From JBEKUY01 sp049514555 (GTDB lineage Bacteria > Acidobacteriota > Terriglobia > Acidiferrales > UBA7541), in contig JBEKUY010000013.1 in the NCBI GenBank assembly GCA_049514555.1, positions 3,399 to 67,398 on the forward strand: DNA of 64,000 nucleotides, read 5' to 3'. A program made the translations under genes and the position numbers. Under the pieces are notes generated by a model, which did no database searches, had not been told where the DNA came from, and saw nothing but the letters and a program-made list of their open reading frames with translations. Of the stretch, positions 8,104 through 15,975 are shown in pieces (the stretch's first letter is position 1; each line of letters begins with the position of its first letter).

Positions 8104-10038
8104 TTATCCGCCCAGGCCGCCGAAGAAGTTCTTGATGACATTTGGTTTCAACTGCAGCTTCCCCTCCTGCCTCAGCCGATCCTCCAGCGCGGACTGGAAA
8201 GCCTCAAAGGCCAGGGAGCGCTTTTCTTGCAGAACTCTGTCCCGCAATTCCTTGCTCTGATTCGGTAGGTCCTCCAGCTTGGGTTCCTGCTTCTCGATCA
8301 CCCGGTACACCAGCCAGTTAGCCCCCACACTCACCGGCGGCGAGTTCTGCCCCACGGCCAGCCGGAAAGCGGGGGAGAGTTGTTTGGAATTCGCCGCGCC
8401 AGTAATGTTGCCATCGCGCGCAAAGCTGTCGCTGGTCTTGGCCTCAAGTCCCAAGGCTTTCGCGGCGGAGTGGATGTTCTCGCCAGCCTGAAGCCGCTTA
8501 GCGAGTTCCTGGGCCTTCGAGCGGGCAAGTTGGGCGGCGTTGTCCCGCTTCCAATCTTCGAGGACTTGGTCGCGCACCTCAGCAAAAGCCCCTTGGTGGG
8601 CGCCTTGAATTTCCTTGACCGAGAGCACCACGTAGCCACGATCGGTGCGGATCGGCATACTCAGCTCGCCGGCGCGCAATTGGAAAATCGTATCTTTCAG
8701 TTCCTGGGAGTTTCCCAGTTCGAGGACGGCATCGGTTGCCGCCACCGGCCGTGTCTCAGCCACGCTGAGGTTGAACTGTTTCGCCAGGCTGTCGAGCGAG
8801 CCCCGGCTGGACTTCCGCACCGCTGCAGCAATCTTGTCCGACTCGTCCGAAGCCTGCCGGTCCACTTCCTGCAGGATCAGCGGCCCGCGGATCGAGTCCT
8901 TCACCTCTTCGAACGGCTTGGTGTGGGCGTTTTCGCGATCGAGCACCTTGATGATGTGGAAGCCATACTGCGTTCGCACCAGGTCCGAGATTCCATTCTT
9001 GGGCAACCCAAAAGCGGCCTTCTCGAACTCGGGCACCGTCTGCTGATGTACGATCCACCCGAGATCACCGCCTTTTGGCTGGGTTCCTGTGTCCTCGGAG
9101 TACTGCTTCGCCAGATCCTCGAAATTGGCGCCCTTCTTGGCCTTCTTCAAAACCTCTTCGGCCTTCTTCTGAATCTCCGCCACTTCTGCGTCGGTCTTGC
9201 CGATGGTCTTGAAGAGGATGTGCTCGACGTGGACCCGGTCTTGCACCTGGTATTGGGCAATGTGCTGTTGATAGATGGCGCGCAGCTCGCTGTCGCTCAC
9301 CTGCACGTGCTGCCGGAGTTCGTTGAGATCGAGCAGCGCATACCGCACGACGCGCCGCTCCGGCACCATATACCGGCTCCTGTTTTTCTCGTAGTGGGCC
9401 GACAGCTCTGCCTCGCCGGGGTTCAGCTTGGCCTCGAGGTCCTCCGGCTTGATGAGCACGTAGTCCAGCTTCACCTTCTCATTGCGCCGTTGAAACTCCT
9501 CCAGAATCTCCTCGGGTTTGGCGCTGATGCCATCGGTGACCAGCCGGCGGAATTTTTCCTCCAGCAGACCCTGCCGGATCAACTCTTCGAATTCCCCCAC
9601 GCCCATCTCGAAACGGGTTCGCACCTCGGCCGAATAGCGATCCATGCCCACGAAGGCGCCGTCGCTGTACACCGTCGGAAGGATCTGCCGGATGCGCTCG
9701 GCGCGCTCCTCATCGGACACGGTAATCCCCAGCCGCTTGGCCTCGTATTCCAGCTCTTTCTCAAAGACGAGCTGCAGCAGGATCTGCTGGGCGTAAAACC
9801 CCTCGAGCGCCTTCGGCACCTGATTGCGCTTCTGAATCTTCTGCAGTTGATCGCGCACATCCGTGACCGTCACGACCTGGTCGCCCACTTGCGCTACGGT
9901 GTCGGGAGAGCTGCCCGTGCCCGTGCCCTGCGGCACCAGGTAGAGCAGCATTCCTACTGCGAGCACACCAACGACAAGCCCGAGCACGATCCGCACCATC
10001 ACTTTTTTGTTGCCGAACACTTCAGTTGTTCTCCTCAA
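8104..10038 (-). CDS. SurA/PpiD-like membrane-anchored peptidyl-prolyl isomerase
   Basis: Periplasmic folding factor of 644 residues, near the usual length of PpiD. A single N-terminal membrane anchor (about residues 14-34) follows the basic MRRTTEVFGNKK. Next comes a SurA_N-like helical chaperone region (VGDQVVTVTDVRDQLQKIQ onward, about 48-200). A parvulin-type rotamase domain lies at about 268-375, with HVEHILFKT, ANFEDLAKQYSEDTGTQ, GGDLGW and YGFHIIKVLDRE in family order. A second SurA-like helical part fills the C-terminus. It probably assists outer-membrane protein folding. No operon partner; the FecR-domain gene diverges about 320 bp upstream. Confidence 0.9.
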   Translation of the reverse strand: MRRTTEVFGNKKVMVRIVLGLVVGVLAVGMLLYLVPQGTGTGSSPDTVAQVGDQVVTVTDVRDQLQKIQKRNQVPKALEGFYAQQILLQLVFEKELEYEAKRLGITVSDEERAERIRQILPTVYSDGAFVGMDRYSAEVRTRFEMGVGEFEELIRQGLLEEKFRRLVTDGISAKPEEILEEFQRRNEKVKLDYVLIKPEDLEAKLNPGEAELSAHYEKNRSRYMVPERRVVRYALLDLNELRQHVQVSDSELRAIYQQHIAQYQVQDRVHVEHILFKTIGKTDAEVAEIQKKAEEVLKKAKKGANFEDLAKQYSEDTGTQPKGGDLGWIVHQQTVPEFEKAAFGLPKNGISDLVRTQYGFHIIKVLDRENAHTKPFEEVKDSIRGPLILQEVDRQASDESDKIAAAVRKSSRGSLDSLAKQFNLSVAETRPVAATDAVLELGNSQELKDTIFQLRAGELSMPIRTDRGYVVLSVKEIQGAHQGAFAEVRDQVLEDWKRDNAAQLARSKAQELAKRLQAGENIHSAAKALGLEAKTSDSFARDGNITGAANSKQLSPAFRLAVGQNSPPVSVGANWLVYRVIEKQEPKLEDLPNQSKELRDRVLQEKRSLAFEAFQSALEDRLRQEGKLQLKPNVIKNFFGGLGG

Positions 10039-10359
10039 TCGCCCGCACGCGCCGGTCGCAGATCTTTAACGAAAGAGCGGGGATTTCGACGAAGCCGGAT
10101 TCCCCTTGTTACGGCGCACACTTCGCGCCTTTTTGCCGGTGCGCGAGTTTCCTGGGCTCGTCAATCCACACATTATAGGAGACGCTGGCCAAAAGCCACA
10201 AATGGATTCCGGACACGGGCGGCGGTGGTTTCCATCGTACGTCACGCGCCGCTATTGGCTGTTTGTCTACGGCCCACGTGCACGGTTGGACGCCTCCAAA
10301 TCGCTGTGTTAGATTGCAGGATTGGCGCTTCATCCGCGTCTGCAACTGTGAGCGATCAG
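10039..10359. other. divergent intergenic region
   Basis: About 320 bases separating the PPIase gene from the FecR-domain gene. They must hold both promoters, but I see no convincing -35/-10 pair; TTAGAT at about 10311 is the best -10-like match for the plus strand. A GTG at 10348 offers an alternative start four codons upstream of the ATG used for the FecR gene. Confidence 0.3.
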
Positions 10360-11628
10360 ATGCAACCCGATCCTAGCAGGCCGAAAATCAGGCGCTTCGA
10401 GGTGTATTGGACCACGGTCACTTACAAGACTGTGATCATCTACGCGCTGCTGATCCTGACTGTCGTCTTGGGCGCCCTTTACCTGGTCATGCCCGGTTGG
10501 TTCTCCTCCACGATCCGCCACGTTACGGACTCCGCGGGCGGTGGCGACGCCGAGAGCGTCCCGCTGACGCAGACCCAGGCGCGCTTCGTGAACCTCGATG
10601 GCAGGGTGCAGGTGAAAAGGGTCAATTCGGTTCAGTGGGTGGACGCGGACTATCGCGCCACGCTCGACAAGGGCGACCTGATCCAGACTGGTTCGGACGG
10701 CGCCGCACGCGTCAGTTTCGCCGATGGCACCACGTACACCGTCAAGCCCGATTCGCTCGTCACCGTCGAAGAGAATTCCATGGGCCGCGATCGTCCGACC
10801 AGTGTCGCCGTGCGCATTAGCACCGGCGCCGTGGACCTCACCACGCCGAATTGGTCCTCGCCGGACTCAAAGGCGGCGGTCTCGGTCGAGGACGCGACCG
10901 CATCGGTCCATCAGAACAGCCGCGCGTCGGTCAAGAGCGATCCTGCAAAGAACGAACATGAGATCACGGTCTCCGCCGGCGGGGCCGATGTGCAACGCGG
11001 TGAAGAGCACGTCGAGCTGACGCAGTGGGAAAAGGCCAGTTTCGCGTCCGGTGGCCCGGTCACCAAGTCCAACGTCCTCGCGCCGCCCGAGCTTTCCGAG
11101 CCGCTGAATCTCCAGCCGCTGATTGTGCCCGATCCCAGGACGGCCGCGTTGCACTTTGAGTGGAAGCCCGTGGCGGAAGCGCAGTTTTACACGCTACGCG
11201 TCAGCACGACCGCCATGTTCGCGAAGATGCTCGTCGAACGGAAGGTAACAGGAACGAATGCCGACGTCACTGGGCTCGACGCGGGAGACTACTTCTGGAA
11301 CGTCACGGCCACCGACGCCAAGAAGAGGATTAGCGACCCCAGCGACAGTTTCAAGTTCACCCTGGTCGCCCAAGGCAAGACACAGGAGATGTTGCTGGAA
11401 GTGGAAGGCACCCAAATGCACGGGCGTGTCGCCGAAATTATCGGCCGCACGGAACCCGGCGCCGCGCTCATCATTAACGGCCAGCCGGTGGCGAATCTCG
11501 CCCCCGACGGCCGCTTCCGTCATTTCACCGAGCCGCTCCAGCCCGGCAGCCAGACCATTGTGATTACGGGACAGAATCGCCGGGGAGGCACGGCGATTCA
11601 GCGTGTGCCCATCGTCGTGCCGAAGTAG
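10360..11628 (+). CDS. FecR-domain membrane protein
   Basis: Protein of 422 residues, probably anchored in the inner membrane and facing the periplasm. A single hydrophobic segment lies at about 24-44 (VIIYALLILTVVLGALYLVM). A FecR-like domain follows at about 70-170 (RATLDKGDLIQTGSDGAARVSFADG, then DSLVTVEE). The C-terminal part has a fibronectin-like repeat (LHFEWKPVAEAQFYTLRVS, AGDYFWNVTATDAKKRISDPSDSFKF) and a last beta domain. Despite the FecR fold there is no sigma factor or TonB receptor next to it. Instead it lies 98 bp upstream of mreB, so it may serve the cell envelope. A GTG at 10348 is an alternative start. Confidence 0.8.
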   Translation: MQPDPSRPKIRRFEVYWTTVTYKTVIIYALLILTVVLGALYLVMPGWFSSTIRHVTDSAGGGDAESVPLTQTQARFVNLDGRVQVKRVNSVQWVDADYRATLDKGDLIQTGSDGAARVSFADGTTYTVKPDSLVTVEENSMGRDRPTSVAVRISTGAVDLTTPNWSSPDSKAAVSVEDATASVHQNSRASVKSDPAKNEHEITVSAGGADVQRGEEHVELTQWEKASFASGGPVTKSNVLAPPELSEPLNLQPLIVPDPRTAALHFEWKPVAEAQFYTLRVSTTAMFAKMLVERKVTGTNADVTGLDAGDYFWNVTATDAKKRISDPSDSFKFTLVAQGKTQEMLLEVEGTQMHGRVAEIIGRTEPGAALIINGQPVANLAPDGRFRHFTEPLQPGSQTIVITGQNRRGGTAIQRVPIVVPK

Positions 11629-11726
11629 ATACCGAAGCGCAGGCGCCTCCGCATCGGTCGAACGCCAGCGGGCTGTGGGACCTGCTGGCTCGCGGTGTAG
11701 ACTCTCCCGCAGGGGACTGAGGGGAC

Positions 11727-12767
11727 ATGTTCAAGAACGGATTCAACTTGCGGTCGGTCTTTAGCCTGTTTTCTTCAGACTTGGCGATTGACCTGGGAAC
11801 CGCAAATACACTCGTCTATTCGAGAGGCAAGGGCATCGTCGTCAACGAGCCCTCCATCGTCGCGATCAATAAGAACACCGGAGAGGTAGTGGCCGTCGGC
11901 CGCGAAGCCAAAGACATGCTTGGCCGCACGCCCGGAAACGTGGTGGCCATCAAACCGATGAAGGACGGCGTGATCGCCGACTTCAAGGTCACTGAGAAGA
12001 TGCTGACGCACTTCATCCAGAAGGCGCACAACCGCCGCGTTCTTGTCCATCCTCGAATCGTCATCGGGGTGCCGAGCGAGATCACGCCGGTCGAGAAGCG
12101 CGCGGTGCAGGACTCCGCCTACCGCGCCCGCGCCAGCGAGGTGTACCTCGTCGAGCAAGCCATGGCCGCCGCCATCGGGGCCGGGCTGCCGATCGAAGAG
12201 GCCTCCGGCAACATGGTCGTGGACATCGGCGGCGGCACCACCGACATCGCCGTCATCTCCATGAGCGGTATCGTCTATTCGCGATCGGTCCGCGTCGCCG
12301 GCAACGAGATGGACGAGGCCGTCATGCAATACCTCAAGCGCAAGTACAACCTCCTGGTCGGTGAGCGCACTGCGGAACAGATCAAGATGGAGATTGGCTC
12401 GGCCTACCCGCTCGACAAACCGCTCACCATGGAAGTAAAAGGGCGCAACCTCATCGAAGGCGTCCCTCGCACCGTGACTATTGACGACAGCGAAATCCGC
12501 GAAGCCCTCTCGGAATGCGTCGCCACCATCGTGAATGCGATTCGCGTGGCGCTCGAGCGCACGCCGCCCGAGCTCTCCGCCGACATCAGCGACCGTGGCA
12601 TCGTCCTCACCGGCGGCGGCGCGCTCCTGAAGAACCTCGACAAGCGCATCCGCGAGGAAACCGGGCTGCCCGTTTCCATCGCTGACGACCCGCTCGCTTC
12701 GGTCGTTCTTGGCACCGGCAAGATGCTCAGTGATTTCCACCTGCTCCGGCAGGTGAGTATTGATTAG
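11727..12767 (+). CDS. mreB: rod-shape determining protein MreB
   Basis: Bacterial actin of 346 residues, the standard length. The nucleotide-binding motifs of the actin fold are all present: DLGTANTLVY (phosphate 1), VVDIGGGTTDIAVIS (phosphate 2) and IVLTGGGALLKNLD (adenosine). MreB filaments under the inner membrane direct lateral peptidoglycan synthesis together with MreC and MreD, encoded just downstream. GAGGGG a few bases before the ATG is the ribosome-binding site, and TAGACT at 11698-11703 is a possible -10. First gene of the mreBCD group; the FecR-domain gene precedes it. Confidence 0.98.
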   Translation: MFKNGFNLRSVFSLFSSDLAIDLGTANTLVYSRGKGIVVNEPSIVAINKNTGEVVAVGREAKDMLGRTPGNVVAIKPMKDGVIADFKVTEKMLTHFIQKAHNRRVLVHPRIVIGVPSEITPVEKRAVQDSAYRARASEVYLVEQAMAAAIGAGLPIEEASGNMVVDIGGGTTDIAVISMSGIVYSRSVRVAGNEMDEAVMQYLKRKYNLLVGERTAEQIKMEIGSAYPLDKPLTMEVKGRNLIEGVPRTVTIDDSEIREALSECVATIVNAIRVALERTPPELSADISDRGIVLTGGGALLKNLDKRIREETGLPVSIADDPLASVVLGTGKMLSDFHLLRQVSID

Positions 12768-12903
12768 GCAGCCGAGCTTGCGCCTGGGCGTCGTTCGACG
12801 CTTTCGCTGTCACCGGCCGCTGGTCGCGAGTTGCCGGTTCCAAGCCACTCGGTACTGGCCGCTCACCGCCGGCCGCTGGCGGCTGATGATTGGTCTCTGA
12901 AAA
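12768..12903. other. mreB-mreC spacer with short GC repeats
   Basis: About 136 bases containing several near-copies of GGCCGCTGG and CCGGTT/GCCGGTT. They can fold on themselves but show no T-tract. The spacer is longer than usual for mreB-mreC and could modulate the ratio of the two products; this is inference. Confidence 0.3.
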
Positions 12904-13887
12904 ATGATCGCCATCCCCTCCCGCCACCGCTCGCTGGTTCTCCTGGCCACGATTCTTGCGGGCCAGGTCTTTCTGCTCGCGATACAAATCCGCCGCGAGC
13001 CACAGGGGCGCCTGATTCGTGTCTGGACGATCTCGCTCATCTCGCCGTTTGAGCGCGCGGGTGCCTGGGGCGTGACGCATGTCCGCGGCGCCTGGAGGCA
13101 CTACATCGCGCTCCGCGGCGAACGCCGTGAAAACGAGCAGCTCCGCCAGGAGGTGGAGACGCTGAAGCTCCGCGTCCAACAACTCGAAGGCCGCGCTGCC
13201 GAGGTCGATCGCCTCTCAACTCTTCTCGCTTTCCGCCAAGCGCACGCCGAAACCCCGCTTCTCGCCGCCCGCGTGATTGGTGCGGGCGTCGACCCCACCA
13301 GCCAGCTCATCTACATCGATCGCGGTGCGCGCGACGGCGTCCGCCGCAACATGGGCGTCATTACTCCTGATGGCGCCGTCGGCAAAGTCATCGAAGTCTT
13401 CCGCGATACGGCCCAGGTGCTCCTGATCACCGACAAGGAAAGCGGCGTCGGCGCGATGCTGTCCGACTCACGCGTTCAGGCGCCCGTCGGCGGAACCGGC
13501 GAGCCCCTCCTGGTCATGAAGTACATCAGCAGCGAGGAAAAGGTCGCCGTGGGCGCGCGCGTGGTCACCTCCGGCATGGATCGCATCTTTCCCGCCGGCA
13601 TTCCCGTGGGGTACGTCACCGAGGCCAAGCCGGGATACCCTTTCGAGCAAGTACGCGTGAAACCCGCCGCGCAACTCGACCGGCTTGAAGCCGTGTTTGT
13701 CCTGCTCACGCTCCAACCGCTGGAGACAAAGACGGAAGCCGCCGGGCCATCGCCCACTTCCGCTGCGCCAGCTTCATCTGCTGCCGCGCCCTCTCCATCC
13801 GACCGTCCGGCACAAAGTGGACCCTCTCCCGCGCGCGCTGGCGTCACGCCTCCGCCGAAGAGTCCGGCTCCGGGAGCGCCGCGATGA
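12904..13887 (+). CDS. mreC: rod shape-determining protein MreC
   Basis: Periplasmic scaffold of the elongasome, 327 residues. A short N-terminus (MIAIPSRHRS) precedes one membrane helix (about 10-27), then a coiled coil (about 75-115, ENEQLRQEVETLKLRVQQLEGRA in part). The two-barrel MreC core runs from about 122 to 272 (VIGAGVDPTSQLIYIDRGARDGV, MDRIFPAGIPVGYV). The last 45 residues are a Pro/Ala/Ser-rich tail, longer than in most MreC proteins and likely disordered. The stop overlaps the mreD start by four bases (ATGA), a sign of translational coupling. Confidence 0.95.
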   Translation: MIAIPSRHRSLVLLATILAGQVFLLAIQIRREPQGRLIRVWTISLISPFERAGAWGVTHVRGAWRHYIALRGERRENEQLRQEVETLKLRVQQLEGRAAEVDRLSTLLAFRQAHAETPLLAARVIGAGVDPTSQLIYIDRGARDGVRRNMGVITPDGAVGKVIEVFRDTAQVLLITDKESGVGAMLSDSRVQAPVGGTGEPLLVMKYISSEEKVAVGARVVTSGMDRIFPAGIPVGYVTEAKPGYPFEQVRVKPAAQLDRLEAVFVLLTLQPLETKTEAAGPSPTSAAPASSAAAPSPSDRPAQSGPSPARAGVTPPPKSPAPGAPR

Positions 13888-14414
13888 TGGGCTCGGCCGA
13901 ATTTCGTTATCGAGCTGAGACGCACATCGAGGTGCACAAGTTCTATTCCGGCGCCATCACCGTCGTGACCGTCTTCGCGCTCGTCTTGCAGGCTCTCCTG
14001 CCCGTGTACTTCCGCCGCGCCGAGCTCCTCGAACTCCCGCTCCTCGTCACCATCTATTTCGGCATCAGCCGGCGCAATCCTTCCACCGGATTGCTCCTTG
14101 GAATGATCATCGGCATCCTACAGGACAGCCTTAGTCATAAGCCCTTGGGCCTCAACGGCATCGCCAAAACGCTGATCGGCTATCTTGCCTCTTCGATCGG
14201 GGGCCGCATTGACACCGAGCATCCGGTCAGCCGCTTCGCTCTCACGGTCGTCTTTTTTGGAGTGCAGCAGGCCGTGATCGTGCTGGTCCGGCGGGTTCTA
14301 CTCGCTCAGCCTGAACGTCTCTTCAGCATGCATTTGCTCATCGCCGCCGCCGTCAACGGGGTCATCGCCGTCGCCCTCTTTGCGCTCCTCGACCGCCTCC
14401 GCAAACCACCGTAG
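13884..14414 (+). CDS. mreD: rod shape-determining protein MreD
   Basis: Small multi-pass membrane protein of 176 residues, the expected size, with five to six hydrophobic segments from about residue 25 onward. RRNPSTGLLLGMIIGILQDSL is the family signature region. It completes the MreBCD complex that places the wall-elongation machinery. It starts within the stop of mreC (overlap ATGA), so the two are translated together; a second ATG follows immediately. The roughly 20 N-terminal residues before the first helix are hydrophilic. No penicillin-binding protein 2 or RodA gene follows, unlike the common mreBCD-mrdAB order. Confidence 0.92.
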   Translation: MMGSAEFRYRAETHIEVHKFYSGAITVVTVFALVLQALLPVYFRRAELLELPLLVTIYFGISRRNPSTGLLLGMIIGILQDSLSHKPLGLNGIAKTLIGYLASSIGGRIDTEHPVSRFALTVVFFGVQQAVIVLVRRVLLAQPERLFSMHLLIAAAVNGVIAVALFALLDRLRKPP

Positions 14415-14589
14415 GACCGATGGAACCGGACTTCGTTCCAGTACGGCAGCCAAGCTACTGCGGTTTATTCAAGGGGAGAAGAATGTGCGGCGAAGGCAGC
14501 CGCCCCCAGTCACCGGGTGCGATCATTCCCCCTGTCGGTAGTCTTTGTTGAGTCGTTCCCTCGGACATTCCGCCCTGAGGCGGATACCT

Positions 14590-15903
14590 CTATGCAGAAA
14601 ACGCTTTCGCACCAAGGAAGCGCGCGGCGGAGCCGAGCTCTTCCTCAATGCGCAGCAGTTGGTTGTACTTGGCGATGCGGTCGGTGCGCGAGGCCGAGCC
14701 GGTCTTGATTTGCCCGGTGCCCATGGCCACGGTGAAATCGGCGATGAACGTGTCTTCGGTTTCGCCGGAACGGTGTGAAACGACCGAGCGATAACCGGCC
14801 TTGCGGGCCATCTCGATCGCCTCAATGGTTTCCGTAACGGTGCCGATCTGATTCAGCTTGATGAGGATGGCATTGGCGATACCTTCCTTAATGCCACGGG
14901 CGAAAATCTCGGTATTCGTGACGAAGATATCGTCGCCAACCAGTTGGATCTTCTTCCCGGTCTTTCCGGTGAGCAGCTTCCAGCCGGACCAATCGTCCTC
15001 GGCCATGCCGTCTTCGATGGACACGATGGGGTATTTGGCGGCCCACCCAGCCCAATAAGAAGCCATCTCCTCAGAGGAGTGTGCGGACTTGTCCGATTTC
15101 TTGAAAATATATTTGCCGCTGGCCTTATCGTAGAACTCGCTCGCTGCGGGATCGATCGCAATCGCCACCTGCGCGCCGGGCTTATAGCCAGCCGCGGAAA
15201 TGGCTTCCAGCACGACCTGTATCGCCTCTTCATTGGACTTGCAGTTGGGAGCGAAACCGCCTTCATCACCGACTGCCGTCGAATAGCCGCGCTTCTTGAG
15301 CGCACCTTTCAGCGCATGAAAAACCTCGACGCCCCAGCGCAGCGCTTCGGAAAAACTCGGCGCGCCCACGGGCATAACCATGAACTCCTGGAAGTCCACG
15401 GAATTATCGGCGTGGGCGCCGCCATTGAGGATGTTCATCATGGGAACAGGGAGCGTGGTGCCGGGACGGCCCGAAGAGGCGTCGCCGGAATAGCGCGCCA
15501 AGTACTTGTAGAGCGGCAAGCGCTGGGCGGCCGCGGCGGCGCGTGCGGCGGCCATAGAGACGGCCAGAAGCGCGTTGGCGCCGAGGCGGCTTTTGGTGGG
15601 CGTGCCGTCGAGCTCGATCATGCGCCGGTCGAGCGCTTGCTGGTCGGCGGCGTCGAGGCCGGTGACGGCCTTGGCCAGCTCTCCGTTGACGTTGCCGACA
15701 GCCTTTAAAACGCCCTTGCCGAGAAAGCGCGACTTGTCGCCGTCGCGCAACTCGAGGGCTTCGTGCTCGCCGGTGGATGCTCCGGACGGCACCGCAGCGC
15801 GGCCGAGGGCTCCTCCTTCGAGGACCACATCGGCTTCCACAGTAGGATTGCCGCGTGAATCGAGAATCTGGCGGCCATGAACGCGAACGATCTTGGTAGA
15901 CAT
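14590..15903 (-). CDS. eno: enolase
   Basis: Glycolytic enzyme converting 2-phosphoglycerate to phosphoenolpyruvate; cytoplasmic, 437 residues, slightly above the typical 430. Clear motifs in order: GRQILDSRGNPTVEADV at the N-terminus, VPSGASTGEHEALELRD (flexible loop with the catalytic-site Ser), VGDEGGFAPN, the Mg-binding VSIEDGMAEDDW, ILIKLNQIGTVTETI with the catalytic Lys, and the signature SHRSGETEDTFIADF. AGGAG lies a few bases before the ATG. Minus-strand TACAAT (15934-15939) may be the -10. It appears monocistronic, with the ADOP permease gene ending 72 bp upstream on the same strand. Confidence 0.98.
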   Translation of the reverse strand: MSTKIVRVHGRQILDSRGNPTVEADVVLEGGALGRAAVPSGASTGEHEALELRDGDKSRFLGKGVLKAVGNVNGELAKAVTGLDAADQQALDRRMIELDGTPTKSRLGANALLAVSMAAARAAAAAQRLPLYKYLARYSGDASSGRPGTTLPVPMMNILNGGAHADNSVDFQEFMVMPVGAPSFSEALRWGVEVFHALKGALKKRGYSTAVGDEGGFAPNCKSNEEAIQVVLEAISAAGYKPGAQVAIAIDPAASEFYDKASGKYIFKKSDKSAHSSEEMASYWAGWAAKYPIVSIEDGMAEDDWSGWKLLTGKTGKKIQLVGDDIFVTNTEIFARGIKEGIANAILIKLNQIGTVTETIEAIEMARKAGYRSVVSHRSGETEDTFIADFTVAMGTGQIKTGSASRTDRIAKYNQLLRIEEELGSAARFLGAKAFSA

Positions 15904-15975
15904 AGGTTTTCTCCTGGAAAAAACAAGCCGGTTATTGTAACGGAAGTGAGCGCCGCCTGGCGAGCGCCATCTGCG

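Noticed and set aside
8380..10359. N-terminal extension of the FecR gene through the PPIase region.
   Set aside because: It is antisense to the PPIase; the FecR protein starts with its own short N-terminus at 10348 or 10360.
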